DNA of 64,000 bases. It comes from Clostridium beijerinckii (GTDB lineage: Bacteria > Bacillota > Clostridia > Clostridiales > Clostridiaceae). This document shows positions 24,302 through 32,908 of the stretch, in pieces (within the stretch, counting starts at the first letter, position 1; every line of letters begins with the position of its first letter). The notes under the pieces were generated by a model, which did no database searches, had not been told where the DNA came from, and saw nothing but the letters and a program-made list of their open reading frames with translations. The stretch is taken from NCBI GenBank assembly GCA_003129525.1, contig CP029329.1, positions 2,151,501-2,215,500 of the forward strand, written 5' to 3'. A program made the position numbers and the translations under genes.

Positions 24302-25684
24302 ATGGATGGAACAGATGGAATGGATTTTGAAGTTATATCTATTGAAGAAATACTTCAAATAATCAAAAGAAAATGGAAATTACTAATTTTAATACCACTC
24401 ATCACAACAATAATATCTATTATCTATAGTTTTTATATAGTTAAACCTCAATATGAGACTTATACCAAAGTATTTATAGGAAAAGAAACTGAAGAACAAG
24501 AGAAATATAATGATAGTGATGTAGAAATGTATCAGAAATTACTAAAAACGTATTCAGAAATAATAAAAACTAATACTTTAGTCACAAAAGCTTTAAAGAA
24601 AAGTAATATAGATTTGCAATCAGCAGTTGTACTAAATACACTTACAACTGTTCCGATGCAAAATACTCAAATATTAGAAATAAGATATAAAAATTCAGAT
24701 AAGTTATTAGCAAGAGATATAGTATACGCTATAACTGAGGAATTTATTAAAGTGGCACAGGAGCTTATTCCTAATGGTACAGTAAAAGTAATAGAAGAAG
24801 TAGTAATACCGGAGAACCCCACTAGTCCAAATAAAAAAATGAATATAGGTATTGGATTTATCCTCGGTTTTATGATAAGTTTTGGAATCATATTTTTATT
24901 AGAGTTTCTTAATAATACATTTAAAAACAAAGAAAAATTAGAAAGGATTATGGAGTTGCCAGCTCTTGGCGTGATTCCTGAGGATTCCAAGAGGCGTAGA
25001 ATAAAAAATCATACTACATTAATAGTAGAAAAAAAGCCAAGATCGATAGTTGCAGAAGCTTATAGAACACTAATGACTAACATAAATCATTCTTCATCAG
25101 AAAAACAAATTCAAACCATATTAATTACAAGCTCAAAATTGCAAGAAGGAAAATCAACAGTTGCTGTAAATTTAGCTTTATCCTTTGCTGAAAATCAAAA
25201 AACAGTAATAATAGTAGATTGTGATTTTAGAAAACCTTCCTTGCACAAAAAGTTCAATATACCTAATACTTGTGGTTTGTCAGATGTAATTATAAAAAAA
25301 GAGTCTTTAGAAAGTGCAATTCAAAAGTATAATAAAAATCTACATATATTATCTTCAGGAAATTTTACAAAGAAGCCAGCTAGTATGTTATCATCACAAG
25401 CAATGGATGATATATTAATAGCTTTGAAGAAAAAATATGATGTGATTATATTGGATAGTGCACCTATACAAGCAGTTGTTGATGCTCAAATTCTTTCAGC
25501 AAAAGTAGATGGTACATTAATTGTAGTACATGCAGGAATAACAAATGTTAAATCTGTACTAGAAACTAAGAATCTACTAAATAAGGTTAATGGAATTATA
25601 AGTGGAACTGTATTATATAGAGTAGAAAACAATAAGAATAACTATTATTATAATAATCATAGCAGTTCAGCTATAAACTTCTAA
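24302..25684 (+). CDS. Fused Wzz-like adaptor and BY-kinase
   Basis: 460-residue fusion: N-terminal Wzz domain with membrane helices at about 30-50 and 178-200 and the PENPTSPNKK motif, then a cytoplasmic kinase with Walker A (QEGKST, about 280), Walker A' (VIIVDCDFRKP), Walker B (VIILDSAPI) and a C-terminal tyrosine cluster (NYYYNN). It is the one-gene counterpart of the split pair at 1-1175, and the sequences are clearly related. ATG 24302 behind GGAGA. It has its own promoter region and is apart from the biosynthetic genes, so it may tune a different polymer or act as a second regulator. No cognate phosphatase follows. Confidence 0.92.
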   Translation: MDGTDGMDFEVISIEEILQIIKRKWKLLILIPLITTIISIIYSFYIVKPQYETYTKVFIGKETEEQEKYNDSDVEMYQKLLKTYSEIIKTNTLVTKALKKSNIDLQSAVVLNTLTTVPMQNTQILEIRYKNSDKLLARDIVYAITEEFIKVAQELIPNGTVKVIEEVVIPENPTSPNKKMNIGIGFILGFMISFGIIFLLEFLNNTFKNKEKLERIMELPALGVIPEDSKRRRIKNHTTLIVEKKPRSIVAEAYRTLMTNINHSSSEKQIQTILITSSKLQEGKSTVAVNLALSFAENQKTVIIVDCDFRKPSLHKKFNIPNTCGLSDVIIKKESLESAIQKYNKNLHILSSGNFTKKPASMLSSQAMDDILIALKKKYDVIILDSAPIQAVVDAQILSAKVDGTLIVVHAGITNVKSVLETKNLLNKVNGIISGTVLYRVENNKNNYYYNNHSSSAINF

Positions 25685-25784
25685 GCAGCACCTTTGAAGC
25701 ATAACATTCTCTAACTTATTAAAAGACTATTAATAGATACTTTGTTTGATTGAAGTAATACAATATTGTATAGGGGGCGATAAA

Positions 25785-26258
25785 TTGAAGAAATTTATTA
25801 TACTTTTATGTTTATTTTGGATGGGATTTATATTTTATATGTCAAGTAATAACGGGCAAATTTCACATGAAGAAAGTACTAAAGTAGTTAACTTTATTCA
25901 AAATAAAACAATAACTGAAAATTCTACTTCAAATAAAAAGAGTGTTAATGAACAGCAAGTGAAAGCAAATAAATTAGATTATATAATTAGAAAAAATGCT
26001 CATGCATTTATGTATATGGTATTAGCATTTTTAGTAGGTAGTATATTATTTATTTTTAATAAAAGAGGAGCGGATGCAATAATTTATATACTATTTATTT
26101 GTTTGTTTTATGCTTTAACTGATGAGTTTCATCAATCTTTTGTACCAGGAAGAACTTCTTTAGTTAGTGACGTTTTAGTGGATTTTGGAGGAGCTTTAAT
26201 AGGATTAATATTTTTTTACATAGCTTATTATAAGATAGGGCACAAGAAGAACGTCTAA
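25785..26258 (+). CDS. VanZ family membrane protein
   Basis: 157 residues with an N-terminal helix (about 4-18), an extracytoplasmic loop rich in S, N and K, and three more helices. RKNAHAFMYM and TDEFHQSFVPGR are the VanZ-like signatures. TTG 25785 behind AGGGGG is chosen over the upstream frame from 25746. VanZ proteins are linked to teicoplanin resistance and other envelope traits, but the molecular role of most members is unknown. No other van genes are near, so a resistance function should not be assumed. Confidence 0.85.
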   Translation: MKKFIILLCLFWMGFIFYMSSNNGQISHEESTKVVNFIQNKTITENSTSNKKSVNEQQVKANKLDYIIRKNAHAFMYMVLAFLVGSILFIFNKRGADAIIYILFICLFYALTDEFHQSFVPGRTSLVSDVLVDFGGALIGLIFFYIAYYKIGHKKNV

Positions 26259-26349
26259 ATGTATTTATTAAAATAAAAAAGATTAATAAGTCCTATAAAT
26301 TAAGTGGTAATGAAAAATTTCATGCATTAAGTATTGTTATAAATACATA

Positions 26350-26418
26350 TTATCTGGATTATTACCAGCAAATAAAGCTGATAAATTAGATCCTGTAGAA
26401 TTTTTAAGACGGGAATAA
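26350..26418 (+). pseudogene. C-terminal scrap of an FtsX/MacB-type ABC permease
   Basis: 23 codons encode LSGLLPANKADKLDPVEFLR and a stop, the typical last residues of MacB-like permeases (GLxPAxKAxKLDPVEALR). Nothing recognisable precedes it, so the rest of the gene has been deleted. Confidence 0.65.
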
Positions 26419-26435
26419 CTAAATATATGAAATAC

Positions 26436-26490
26436 AGAAATAAGGGACATGCAATCTCAACAAATGCATGTCCCTTATTTCTGGTTTTAT
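26436..26490. terminator. Bidirectional terminator
   Basis: AGAAATAAGGGACATGCA (26436-26453) pairs perfectly with TGCATGTCCCTTATTTCT (26465-26482), with T-rich sequence behind it on the plus strand. It separates the convergent VanZ and cell-wall-binding genes. Confidence 0.8.
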
Positions 26491-26525
26491 GTTTTTTTAC
26501 TAGCACAACATATTAAATTAAGTTA

Positions 26526-27527
26526 TTATTGTTTTTCTAATTTAAAAAGTTCTCCTACTACTAAAGTATATACAGTTCCATCATTTGTAGTAAAAATAGT
26601 TACATAATTGTCAGGTTTCTCAGTTTGGATTATACGAACATATTTAACTGTATCACCAGAGACATCTACGCTGTATGTGTTAGAAAACTCTAAAGAAGTC
26701 ATAGTTCCTTCTTTAATAGTAGGATTAGAAATAGTCTTAGTATTAGTGCCTAAAGATAAACTAATGCTTTTACTTTTAATAGTCACTTTTTCTCCAATAA
26801 AAGAATCGAATATTGTTTCTACATTTGAAGGAATATGACTTCCGATTTTCCAAGTTCCATATAAACTTTTATATAAAGGGCTAGATGTATTAGTGTCAGG
26901 AACACTTGGACCAGAACCGCCACCTGAACCACCTGAACCACCTGAACCTCCTGATGTAGTTGGATCAGTTGCAACTGGTTTTGAAGCTGTAGTAGTTGCT
27001 GGTTTTGATTCAATTTGATTTACTTTTTCGCCATTTGCAGCAAATGAATAATTTACACCGTTAACTGTTACATTCCCAGTTTTCATTGCTCCAGATTCAC
27101 TTAAATAATAAGTTTTATTATTTATTTCAACTAATCCAGTTTTCATATCACCTGATGTATTTAAGTAATACCAAGCACCGTTGTTAGATAGCCAACCAGT
27201 TTGCATAGCTCCTGATGAAGCTGTATAGTACCATTTACCTCCATCATTAATCCAACCAGTTTTCATCTCTCCTGATGTAGTAGTGTAATACCAAGAACCT
27301 CCATCTAAGAACCAACCTGTTTTCATTGTTGCATTAGAATCAAAGAAATACCACTTTCCATCAATTGATTTCCAACCTGAAACAGATGTATTTCCTTCAG
27401 TATAGCTCCAATTGCCGATATCTGATTGTTTCCAAGCTGCTGAAGCTTTAACTGGAAGTATAGCTACTGCAGTCATAAGTGTTACTGTCATTAAAGCTAA
27501 CAATTTTTTAAGTTTAAAATTTTTCAT
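26526..27527 (-). CDS. Secreted cell-wall-binding repeat protein with small beta-rich C-terminal domain
   Basis: Reverse strand. The start at 27527 follows GAGGAG, giving 333 residues; an upstream extension has no ribosome site. A signal peptide (KNFKLKKLLALM through VKASA) is nearly the same as in the 29565 protein. Then come about seven choline-binding-type repeats (G-W-x-x-x-D-G-x-W-Y-Y, T-G-W) to about residue 175, a GGSGGSGGSGGGSG linker, and about 115 residues starting YGTWKIGSHIP and ending TVYTLVVGELFKLEK. The GTW opening and many beta-prone residues suggest a lipocalin/calycin-like barrel; that is inference. Role: attached to the cell wall or extracellular polymer. Confidence 0.82.
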   Translation of the reverse strand: MKNFKLKKLLALMTVTLMTAVAILPVKASAAWKQSDIGNWSYTEGNTSVSGWKSIDGKWYFFDSNATMKTGWFLDGGSWYYTTTSGEMKTGWINDGGKWYYTASSGAMQTGWLSNNGAWYYLNTSGDMKTGLVEINNKTYYLSESGAMKTGNVTVNGVNYSFAANGEKVNQIESKPATTTASKPVATDPTTSGGSGGSGGSGGGSGPSVPDTNTSSPLYKSLYGTWKIGSHIPSNVETIFDSFIGEKVTIKSKSISLSLGTNTKTISNPTIKEGTMTSLEFSNTYSVDVSGDTVKYVRIIQTEKPDNYVTIFTTNDGTVYTLVVGELFKLEKQ

Positions 27528-28147
27528 TTTTACACTCCTCATAATATTGTATTTAAGTACATTAAAGAAAATAGCAGTTAAAAGATGCATATTATATGTA
27601 TCATTAAATATTAGAATAAACTGTTATTATTTTTAATGTCATTATTATTAGTTTTTAAATTTTATTTACATAAAATTTGGACTACTATATATAATTTACC
27701 ATTATAGTGGGTAAATTTCAAAGTAATTATAAAAATAACTATGGAAAATGGAATACTTAACAATAAATAGAAGTAACTATATTCAATAAATTTAAAATAT
27801 TAATAGATTTTGAGGTGGAATTATTAAATATATATTTTTTAATATTATGAGGGTATGCAAATTAAAGAATAAAATGTAAAAAAAATTGTAATTGTATGTA
27901 AAATACTATAAAATAAGTATGTTGAGTATAAATTTATAATAGAAGGGATTATATATTTTAATATATGATTTTTAACAAATACTATATCTGTATAAATTGA
28001 AAGGGGATAAAATAAAAATAAAAAAATTATTATCAATGGGGGAAATTGCAAACCAATATAACAAAGGTGAAAACCAAGCAGGCTTATTAGTTTGAATTAA
28101 TAGTTATAAGAATTTTCACAAACACAAGGAGGAATTAATATATCAGC
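27528..28147. other. Divergent 620-bp intergenic region
   Basis: AT-rich control region between divergently read envelope genes. No gene seen. The last 150 bases before 28148 include a purine-rich stretch (GGGGGAAATTGC, AAACC, AAAGGTGAAAACCAAGCAGGC at 28035-28083) unlike the surrounding AT sequence, possibly a structured leader. TATAAT-like boxes occur near 27930-27950. Confidence 0.4.
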
Positions 28148-29449
28148 ATGAATAAAACAAAAAAGAGCATTAGTCTTATTGTTGAAATATTATTAATGTT
28201 TAGTATTATGCTCTCAGTATTATCTATATTTTTTAAAGTAGTTGTTTTAAATGAAAATACCTATATAAACATACTTAATGAAAATAATATTTATAATCAA
28301 GTTAAAGAATCGGTATATAATAAAATAGATGCATTATTGAGTGATAAAAATATTAATTATGACATTAAGGAATTAATAATAACAGAAGATGATATAAAAA
28401 GAGAAGCTGATAATGTGATTTCTGGCTTCATTCAATATTTGGAAACTGGGGAAAATAATATTAAACCTATAGATGTAGAACTATATAAGCAAAGAGTTAA
28501 AGATATTATGAGGAATGTTATAAAACCAACTAAAAATGATTTATCTTTTAATGGTAACTTACAAATTGAAAATACAGTATGTAAGGAAAATGAGTTGAAA
28601 TATAATAATATGATAGCTTATAAAGAACAATCAAAAATTGGACAATCCTCTGCGAAAGTAGAAAAAATAATGACTCAAAGTGAGGCAGAAGCTAAAGTAA
28701 GAGATCTATTGAAGCAAAAAGGATTAACAGAAGAACAAGCAATTAAAAAGGCAACTGAAAAGGGAATAACAGAAGAACAAGCTTTAAGGATTTTGGCTGG
28801 TTATGGTATAACGATTGATGAGAATTCAGATGCAGAAGGAAACCAATCTACATCAGAAAGCTCTGATAATAGTGGTGTTTCTACTAAACAAGGTAGTGAT
28901 AACACTACTAAAAATTTTAGCGGTGAAGCATCATCAAATGGTCAAACAGAAAACACTATAAATGAGAAGCAGGCGGATAAAAGTGTTAAAAGTCAATTAG
29001 ATAGCGTATTGAATAAATTGCTAGATGAAGCTGGAAGCAATATTGAAAAGGAAATTGAAAAAATAAACGTAAATAATATATTAGAATCAGGTAAATTCAA
29101 ACAATTAACACAAGTTACATCAATCATTTATAAAATGTTTTGGATGTTTATGATATTACCTATTGTACTTATAGCAATATTAATAAAGATAAACAGCAAA
29201 GATATGATTTCTGGAATAAGATATGTAAGAAATGCGTTTTTATTAGCAGGATTAATTTTATTTGCAATATTCTTTGGTGCTTATGCGTTAAAGGTTTATG
29301 AGAAACTTAATATAAATATAGTTTATTTGAAAGATGTGATTTCTTATACAATGAAGCATTTTTTAATAATTTTATCAACCTATGGAATTGTAACATTTAT
29401 TATAGGATTATTTATGTTCATGCCTACAATTAAAAAATCAAATAAGTAA
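28148..29449 (+). CDS. Membrane protein of unknown function with large extracytoplasmic domain
   Basis: I do not recognise a family. 433 residues: one helix at about 12-33, a long outside region (34-325), then three helices at about 330-350, 365-388 and 402-426. The outside part has two helical repeats (GLTEEQAIKKATEKG, GITEEQALRILAGYG at about 195-225), resembling repeats seen in polysaccharide-export proteins. A serine/threonine/asparagine-rich low-complexity stretch (about 232-285) then precedes a coiled-coil-like segment. Ribosome site AAGGAGG is 12 bases from ATG 28148, somewhat long. It stands between two secreted cell-wall-binding genes, suggesting an envelope role. Confidence 0.7.
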   Translation: MNKTKKSISLIVEILLMFSIMLSVLSIFFKVVVLNENTYINILNENNIYNQVKESVYNKIDALLSDKNINYDIKELIITEDDIKREADNVISGFIQYLETGENNIKPIDVELYKQRVKDIMRNVIKPTKNDLSFNGNLQIENTVCKENELKYNNMIAYKEQSKIGQSSAKVEKIMTQSEAEAKVRDLLKQKGLTEEQAIKKATEKGITEEQALRILAGYGITIDENSDAEGNQSTSESSDNSGVSTKQGSDNTTKNFSGEASSNGQTENTINEKQADKSVKSQLDSVLNKLLDEAGSNIEKEIEKINVNNILESGKFKQLTQVTSIIYKMFWMFMILPIVLIAILIKINSKDMISGIRYVRNAFLLAGLILFAIFFGAYALKVYEKLNINIVYLKDVISYTMKHFLIILSTYGIVTFIIGLFMFMPTIKKSNK

Positions 29450-29564
29450 GGCATATTAAAAATGATAAACATTAATTATTTATAAAATTATTTTTTAAAA
29501 TTTAATTTTTATAAATAATATAATATTTTAAATATCAAAAGAATTTTAGGAGGGTAATATAATA

Positions 29565-30857
29565 ATGAAAAATTTTAAATTAAAAAAATTAATTGCAGTA
29601 GCATTAGTAGCTATGACAATAGCAACTATTTCTCCAATTGGCGCATCAGCTGCATGGAAACAAGATTCTAATGGATGGTGGAATACAAAAGGAAATTCAT
29701 GGTCTACTGGCTGGGAATCTATAGATGGTAGTTGGTATTATTTTGGTTCAAACGGATATATGAAAACAGGATGGGCTAATGATAATGGAACATGGTACTT
29801 TATGCAACCATCAGGCGCAATGAAAACAGGTTGGATAAATGATAAAGGTACATGGTACTATGCAGCAGCATCGGGAGCAATGCAAACAGGCTGGGTAAAT
29901 GATGGAGGTACATGGTACTTCACAGCAGCATCAGGTGCAATGCAAACAGGTGTAGTTGAAGTTGATGGAAAAGTATACTATCTTGCACCAAGTGGAGCAA
30001 TGGCAACAGGAGCTGTTACTATTGGCGGAGTAACTTATACTTTTGCAGCAAGTGGAGAAGCTATAGGAGATAAAATACCAACTCCTACTGTAGCATTTAC
30101 ATCTGGTGGAACTGCAGCAACACCAAGCAAGCCAGCAACACCAACACCAACACCAAGCACAGGTGGAAGTTCATCTGGTGGCGGTGGTGGATCACATAAT
30201 AACGGTAGTGATGCAAACGACATAACACCTCTTGTTTCAAGTATCTTTTCTAAGAAAATAGCTAGTATTTTGGAAAATCATCCTACATTAGCTAAAGAGA
30301 TTAGTGTAAATACTACTGGAAATCCTATAGTTGTAACACTTTTGGATTCAAGATTAGAATCGCTAGAAAAAATATTTAATACTGCTAAAGGTCAAGATTC
30401 AGTTTTAATAGAGGCGAGATTAGCTAAAGCAGAAGAAATTATGAATACAAATTCTGAAATGTTAGATGTAAATGGGGGTTCATTTAAAGAATATCTTGCT
30501 AATGGTGTAGAGTCTACTTATTTCAAGGCTGATGGAAGTTTAAAAACATCTGTAATAGCTGAAAAAATAAGTGATGGTACATTAACATATGATAACTTTA
30601 GAAAAGCTTTAAAAGATAGAATTATCGCAAAGTGTAATGGAACTAATCCAGAAGTTAGTGTTTCATATGGTAAGTTATCGGAAACTGTAACAAAAATACA
30701 AAGAACTGGAACAGACTTAAAAACTATAACTATATATGATATAAATTCAACAGTAGATGAAAATATAGCTGGTTTAGTTAGCTTAGGAGATACTACTACA
30801 GGAACTTATACAATATACTGTGGAACTGAATATTTTAAAGTGAAAGTTACTAAGTAA
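29565..30857 (+). CDS. Secreted cell-wall-binding repeat protein
   Basis: 430 residues. Signal peptide through about 29 (ending PIGASA), about seven choline-binding-type repeats (W-x-x-D-x-G-T-W-Y-F/Y, A-M-K/Q-T-G) to about 170, a threonine/proline/serine/glycine linker (TPTPTPSTGGSSSGGGGG), then about 210 residues of unknown fold. The first 12 residues and repeat style match the reverse-strand gene at 26526, so the two arose by duplication with different C-terminal domains. ATG 29565 after AGGAGGG. Noncovalent surface protein; its activity is unknown. Confidence 0.85.
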   Translation: MKNFKLKKLIAVALVAMTIATISPIGASAAWKQDSNGWWNTKGNSWSTGWESIDGSWYYFGSNGYMKTGWANDNGTWYFMQPSGAMKTGWINDKGTWYYAAASGAMQTGWVNDGGTWYFTAASGAMQTGVVEVDGKVYYLAPSGAMATGAVTIGGVTYTFAASGEAIGDKIPTPTVAFTSGGTAATPSKPATPTPTPSTGGSSSGGGGGSHNNGSDANDITPLVSSIFSKKIASILENHPTLAKEISVNTTGNPIVVTLLDSRLESLEKIFNTAKGQDSVLIEARLAKAEEIMNTNSEMLDVNGGSFKEYLANGVESTYFKADGSLKTSVIAEKISDGTLTYDNFRKALKDRIIAKCNGTNPEVSVSYGKLSETVTKIQRTGTDLKTITIYDINSTVDENIAGLVSLGDTTTGTYTIYCGTEYFKVKVTK

Positions 30858-30943
30858 TTAACTAATTCTTAGAATAATATTTATTTAATAAGTACAAGCA
30901 CTCAACTAAATGAATAATTTAGTTAATTAAATGATTTATGCAA

Positions 30944-30981
30944 AGTAGCAAGAATATTTTACATTCTTGCTACTTTTTTAT
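30944..30981 (+). terminator. Terminator after the cell-wall-binding gene
   Basis: AGTAGCAAGAAT pairs perfectly with ATTCTTGCTACT before TTTTTT. Confidence 0.88.
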
Positions 30982-31129
30982 TTTATTATATCTGATATAA
31001 TATTACGTGGCGTAAACTTAATTTTTGCATTATGGAAATTAAATTTACACATTATTTTTTATGAAATGTAGTACAAAGTTTATATTATAAATTGAAACAA
31101 TATATAATGGCATAAAGGGGTGGAAAAAA

Positions 31130-32377
31130 ATGAGACCATTAGCAGATTTAATGAGACCTAGTGATTTAGAAGATTTTGCAGGGCAACAACAGATATTAAG
31201 TGAAGGAAAGCCATTATATAATTTGATAAAAAGCAAAAATATATGTAATTGTATATTTTATGGTCCACCTGGAACTGGAAAGACTACTTTAGCTAACATA
31301 ATGGCTAATTACGTAGATAAGAAATTTTATAAGTTGAATGCGACAATAGCATCTGTAAAAGATATTCAAGATATAACTAATAATATGGATAATTTATTGA
31401 ATTATAATGGGGTAGTTCTATATATAGATGAACTTCAGCATTTTAATAAGAAGCAACAACAATCATTATTGGAATTTATAGAAGACGGAAGAATAACTTT
31501 AATTGCAAGTACTACTGAAAATCCGTACTTTGTTATACATAAAGCTATAATAAGTAGATGCAATATATTTTCTTTTAAGCCGTTAAGTACATCTGATATT
31601 ATAGTTGGACTAGAAAAGTCATTAAAAAGACTGATATCTGAAGGGGTAGAAGTTAAGTATTCTAAAGATGCACTGAACTATATTGGAGAAATTTCTCAAG
31701 GAGATTATAGAAAAGCATATAATATTTTGGAATTAGCTATAAATTCTCAAGTTAAGAATGTTAGAGTGATTTCTAGTGAGTATATAGAGAGTTTAGGTCA
31801 GTCTAGTATGAGAGCTGATAATAATGGGGATGAATTTTATAATTTATTAAGTGCACTTCAAAAGAGTATTAGGGGAAGTGACCCAAATGCTGCGATTCAT
31901 TATTTAGCTAGATTAATTAAAGGCGGAAACTTAACTGCTATAGTTAGGAGAATATCTGTTATTGCAGCTGAGGATATAGGTCTTGCATTTCCAAATGCAT
32001 TATCAGTTGTTAATTCTGGTATAGAACTTGTTTTAAAGGTGGGATTGCCAGAAGCAAGAATAATTCTTTCGGAAATAGTAATTTATTTAGCAACGCTTCC
32101 TAAATCTAATAGCGCTTGTTTGGCTATTGAGTCTGCAATGAATGATTTGGAAAATATTAATTTTGGTGATGTTCCTATGCATTTAAAAGATGCACATTAT
32201 TCGGGGTCTGCAAGTCTTGGTGTTGGAGGATATAAATATCCACATAATTACAATAATCATTATGTAGAGCAAGATTATTTACCAAAAGAATTAGATGGGA
32301 AAATATATTATAATGAACAAAATAATAAATATGAAGATAGTTTAAAGAATTATTGGGAAAAAATTAAAAAACAATAA
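31130..32377 (+). CDS. rarA: Replication-associated recombination ATPase RarA (MgsA)
   Basis: AAA+ ATPase of the clamp-loader clade acting at stalled replication forks. 415 residues: RPSDLEDFAGQQQI at the start, Walker A YGPPGTGKTTLA (about 45-56), Walker B VVLYIDELQHF (about 97), sensor 1 IASTTENPY, and the tetramerisation domain from about 240 on (AAEDIGLAFPNAL, VYLATLPKSN-like). ATG 31130 behind AAGGGGTGG. Length is typical. It is a single-gene unit with its own promoter region after a strong terminator. Confidence 0.95.
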   Translation: MRPLADLMRPSDLEDFAGQQQILSEGKPLYNLIKSKNICNCIFYGPPGTGKTTLANIMANYVDKKFYKLNATIASVKDIQDITNNMDNLLNYNGVVLYIDELQHFNKKQQQSLLEFIEDGRITLIASTTENPYFVIHKAIISRCNIFSFKPLSTSDIIVGLEKSLKRLISEGVEVKYSKDALNYIGEISQGDYRKAYNILELAINSQVKNVRVISSEYIESLGQSSMRADNNGDEFYNLLSALQKSIRGSDPNAAIHYLARLIKGGNLTAIVRRISVIAAEDIGLAFPNALSVVNSGIELVLKVGLPEARIILSEIVIYLATLPKSNSACLAIESAMNDLENINFGDVPMHLKDAHYSGSASLGVGGYKYPHNYNNHYVEQDYLPKELDGKIYYNEQNNKYEDSLKNYWEKIKKQ

Positions 32378-32384
32378 TTATTAT

Positions 32385-32413
32385 TTGACAAAAGCCGAGT
32401 ATTTTGATAAGAT
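32385..32413 (+). promoter_or_regulatory. Sigma-A promoter of the rrf2-nifS-nifU-mnmA operon
   Basis: TTGACA (32385-32390), 17-base spacer, TAAGAT (32408-32413). The rrf2 start codon follows 40 bases later. The Rrf2 regulator may bind here to repress its own operon; no operator was proven. Confidence 0.75.
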
Positions 32414-32453
32414 ATAAACGAAAATAAGATTCAACATTAAAAGGGGTGAAAAA

Positions 32454-32906
32454 ATGAAACTTTCAACAAAAGGAAGATATGGAGTTAGAGCCATGGTTGA
32501 TTTAGCAGCTAGTTATGGCGGTGCCCCAGTTTCAATTAAAAGTATATCTAAAAGAGAAAATCTTTCGGAATATTATTTAGAACAATTATTTAGTCCCCTT
32601 AGACGGGCTAATATTATAAGAAGTATAAGAGGAGCCCAAGGTGGATATGTTTTATGCAAACCTCCAAATGAAATAACTGTTGGAGATATAATGACTATTT
32701 TAGAAGGCCCTATTGAGATAGCAGATTGTATTGATGGAGTTGAATGTGATAGTTCAGATTGCTGTGCAACTAAAGTTGTATGGGAAAAAATAAAAAATAG
32801 TATAGATAGTGTTATGAATTCAATTACCTTACAAAATATAATAGATGATCATGAAATCATGAAGAATAAAAAAAATGGTATAAACATTGCAGACAGGAGT
32901 GAATAA
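32454..32906 (+). CDS. Rrf2 family regulator, IscR-like
   Basis: 150-residue winged-helix regulator. KLSTKGRYGVRAMVDLA at the N terminus, the helix-turn-helix with SEYYLEQLFSPLRRANII, the wing GAQGGYVL, and a C-terminal cysteine cluster (C-x5-C-x5-CC around 83-96) that could hold an iron-sulfur cluster. ATG 32454 behind AAGGGGTG. It heads an operon with nifS, nifU and mnmA, the standard clostridial arrangement, so it probably adjusts cluster synthesis to demand. Confidence 0.92.
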   Translation: MKLSTKGRYGVRAMVDLAASYGGAPVSIKSISKRENLSEYYLEQLFSPLRRANIIRSIRGAQGGYVLCKPPNEITVGDIMTILEGPIEIADCIDGVECDSSDCCATKVVWEKIKNSIDSVMNSITLQNIIDDHEIMKNKKNGINIADRSE

Positions 32907-32908
32907 TT

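Noticed and set aside
25785-26258. Glycopeptide resistance locus
   Set aside because: Only a VanZ-family protein is present; no vanA/B ligase, vanH, vanX or regulators are nearby.
28035-28085. c-di-GMP-I (GEMM) riboswitch
   Set aside because: GCAAACC is present, but the second half (GGGACGCAAAGCC-type) and the tetraloop receptor are missing.
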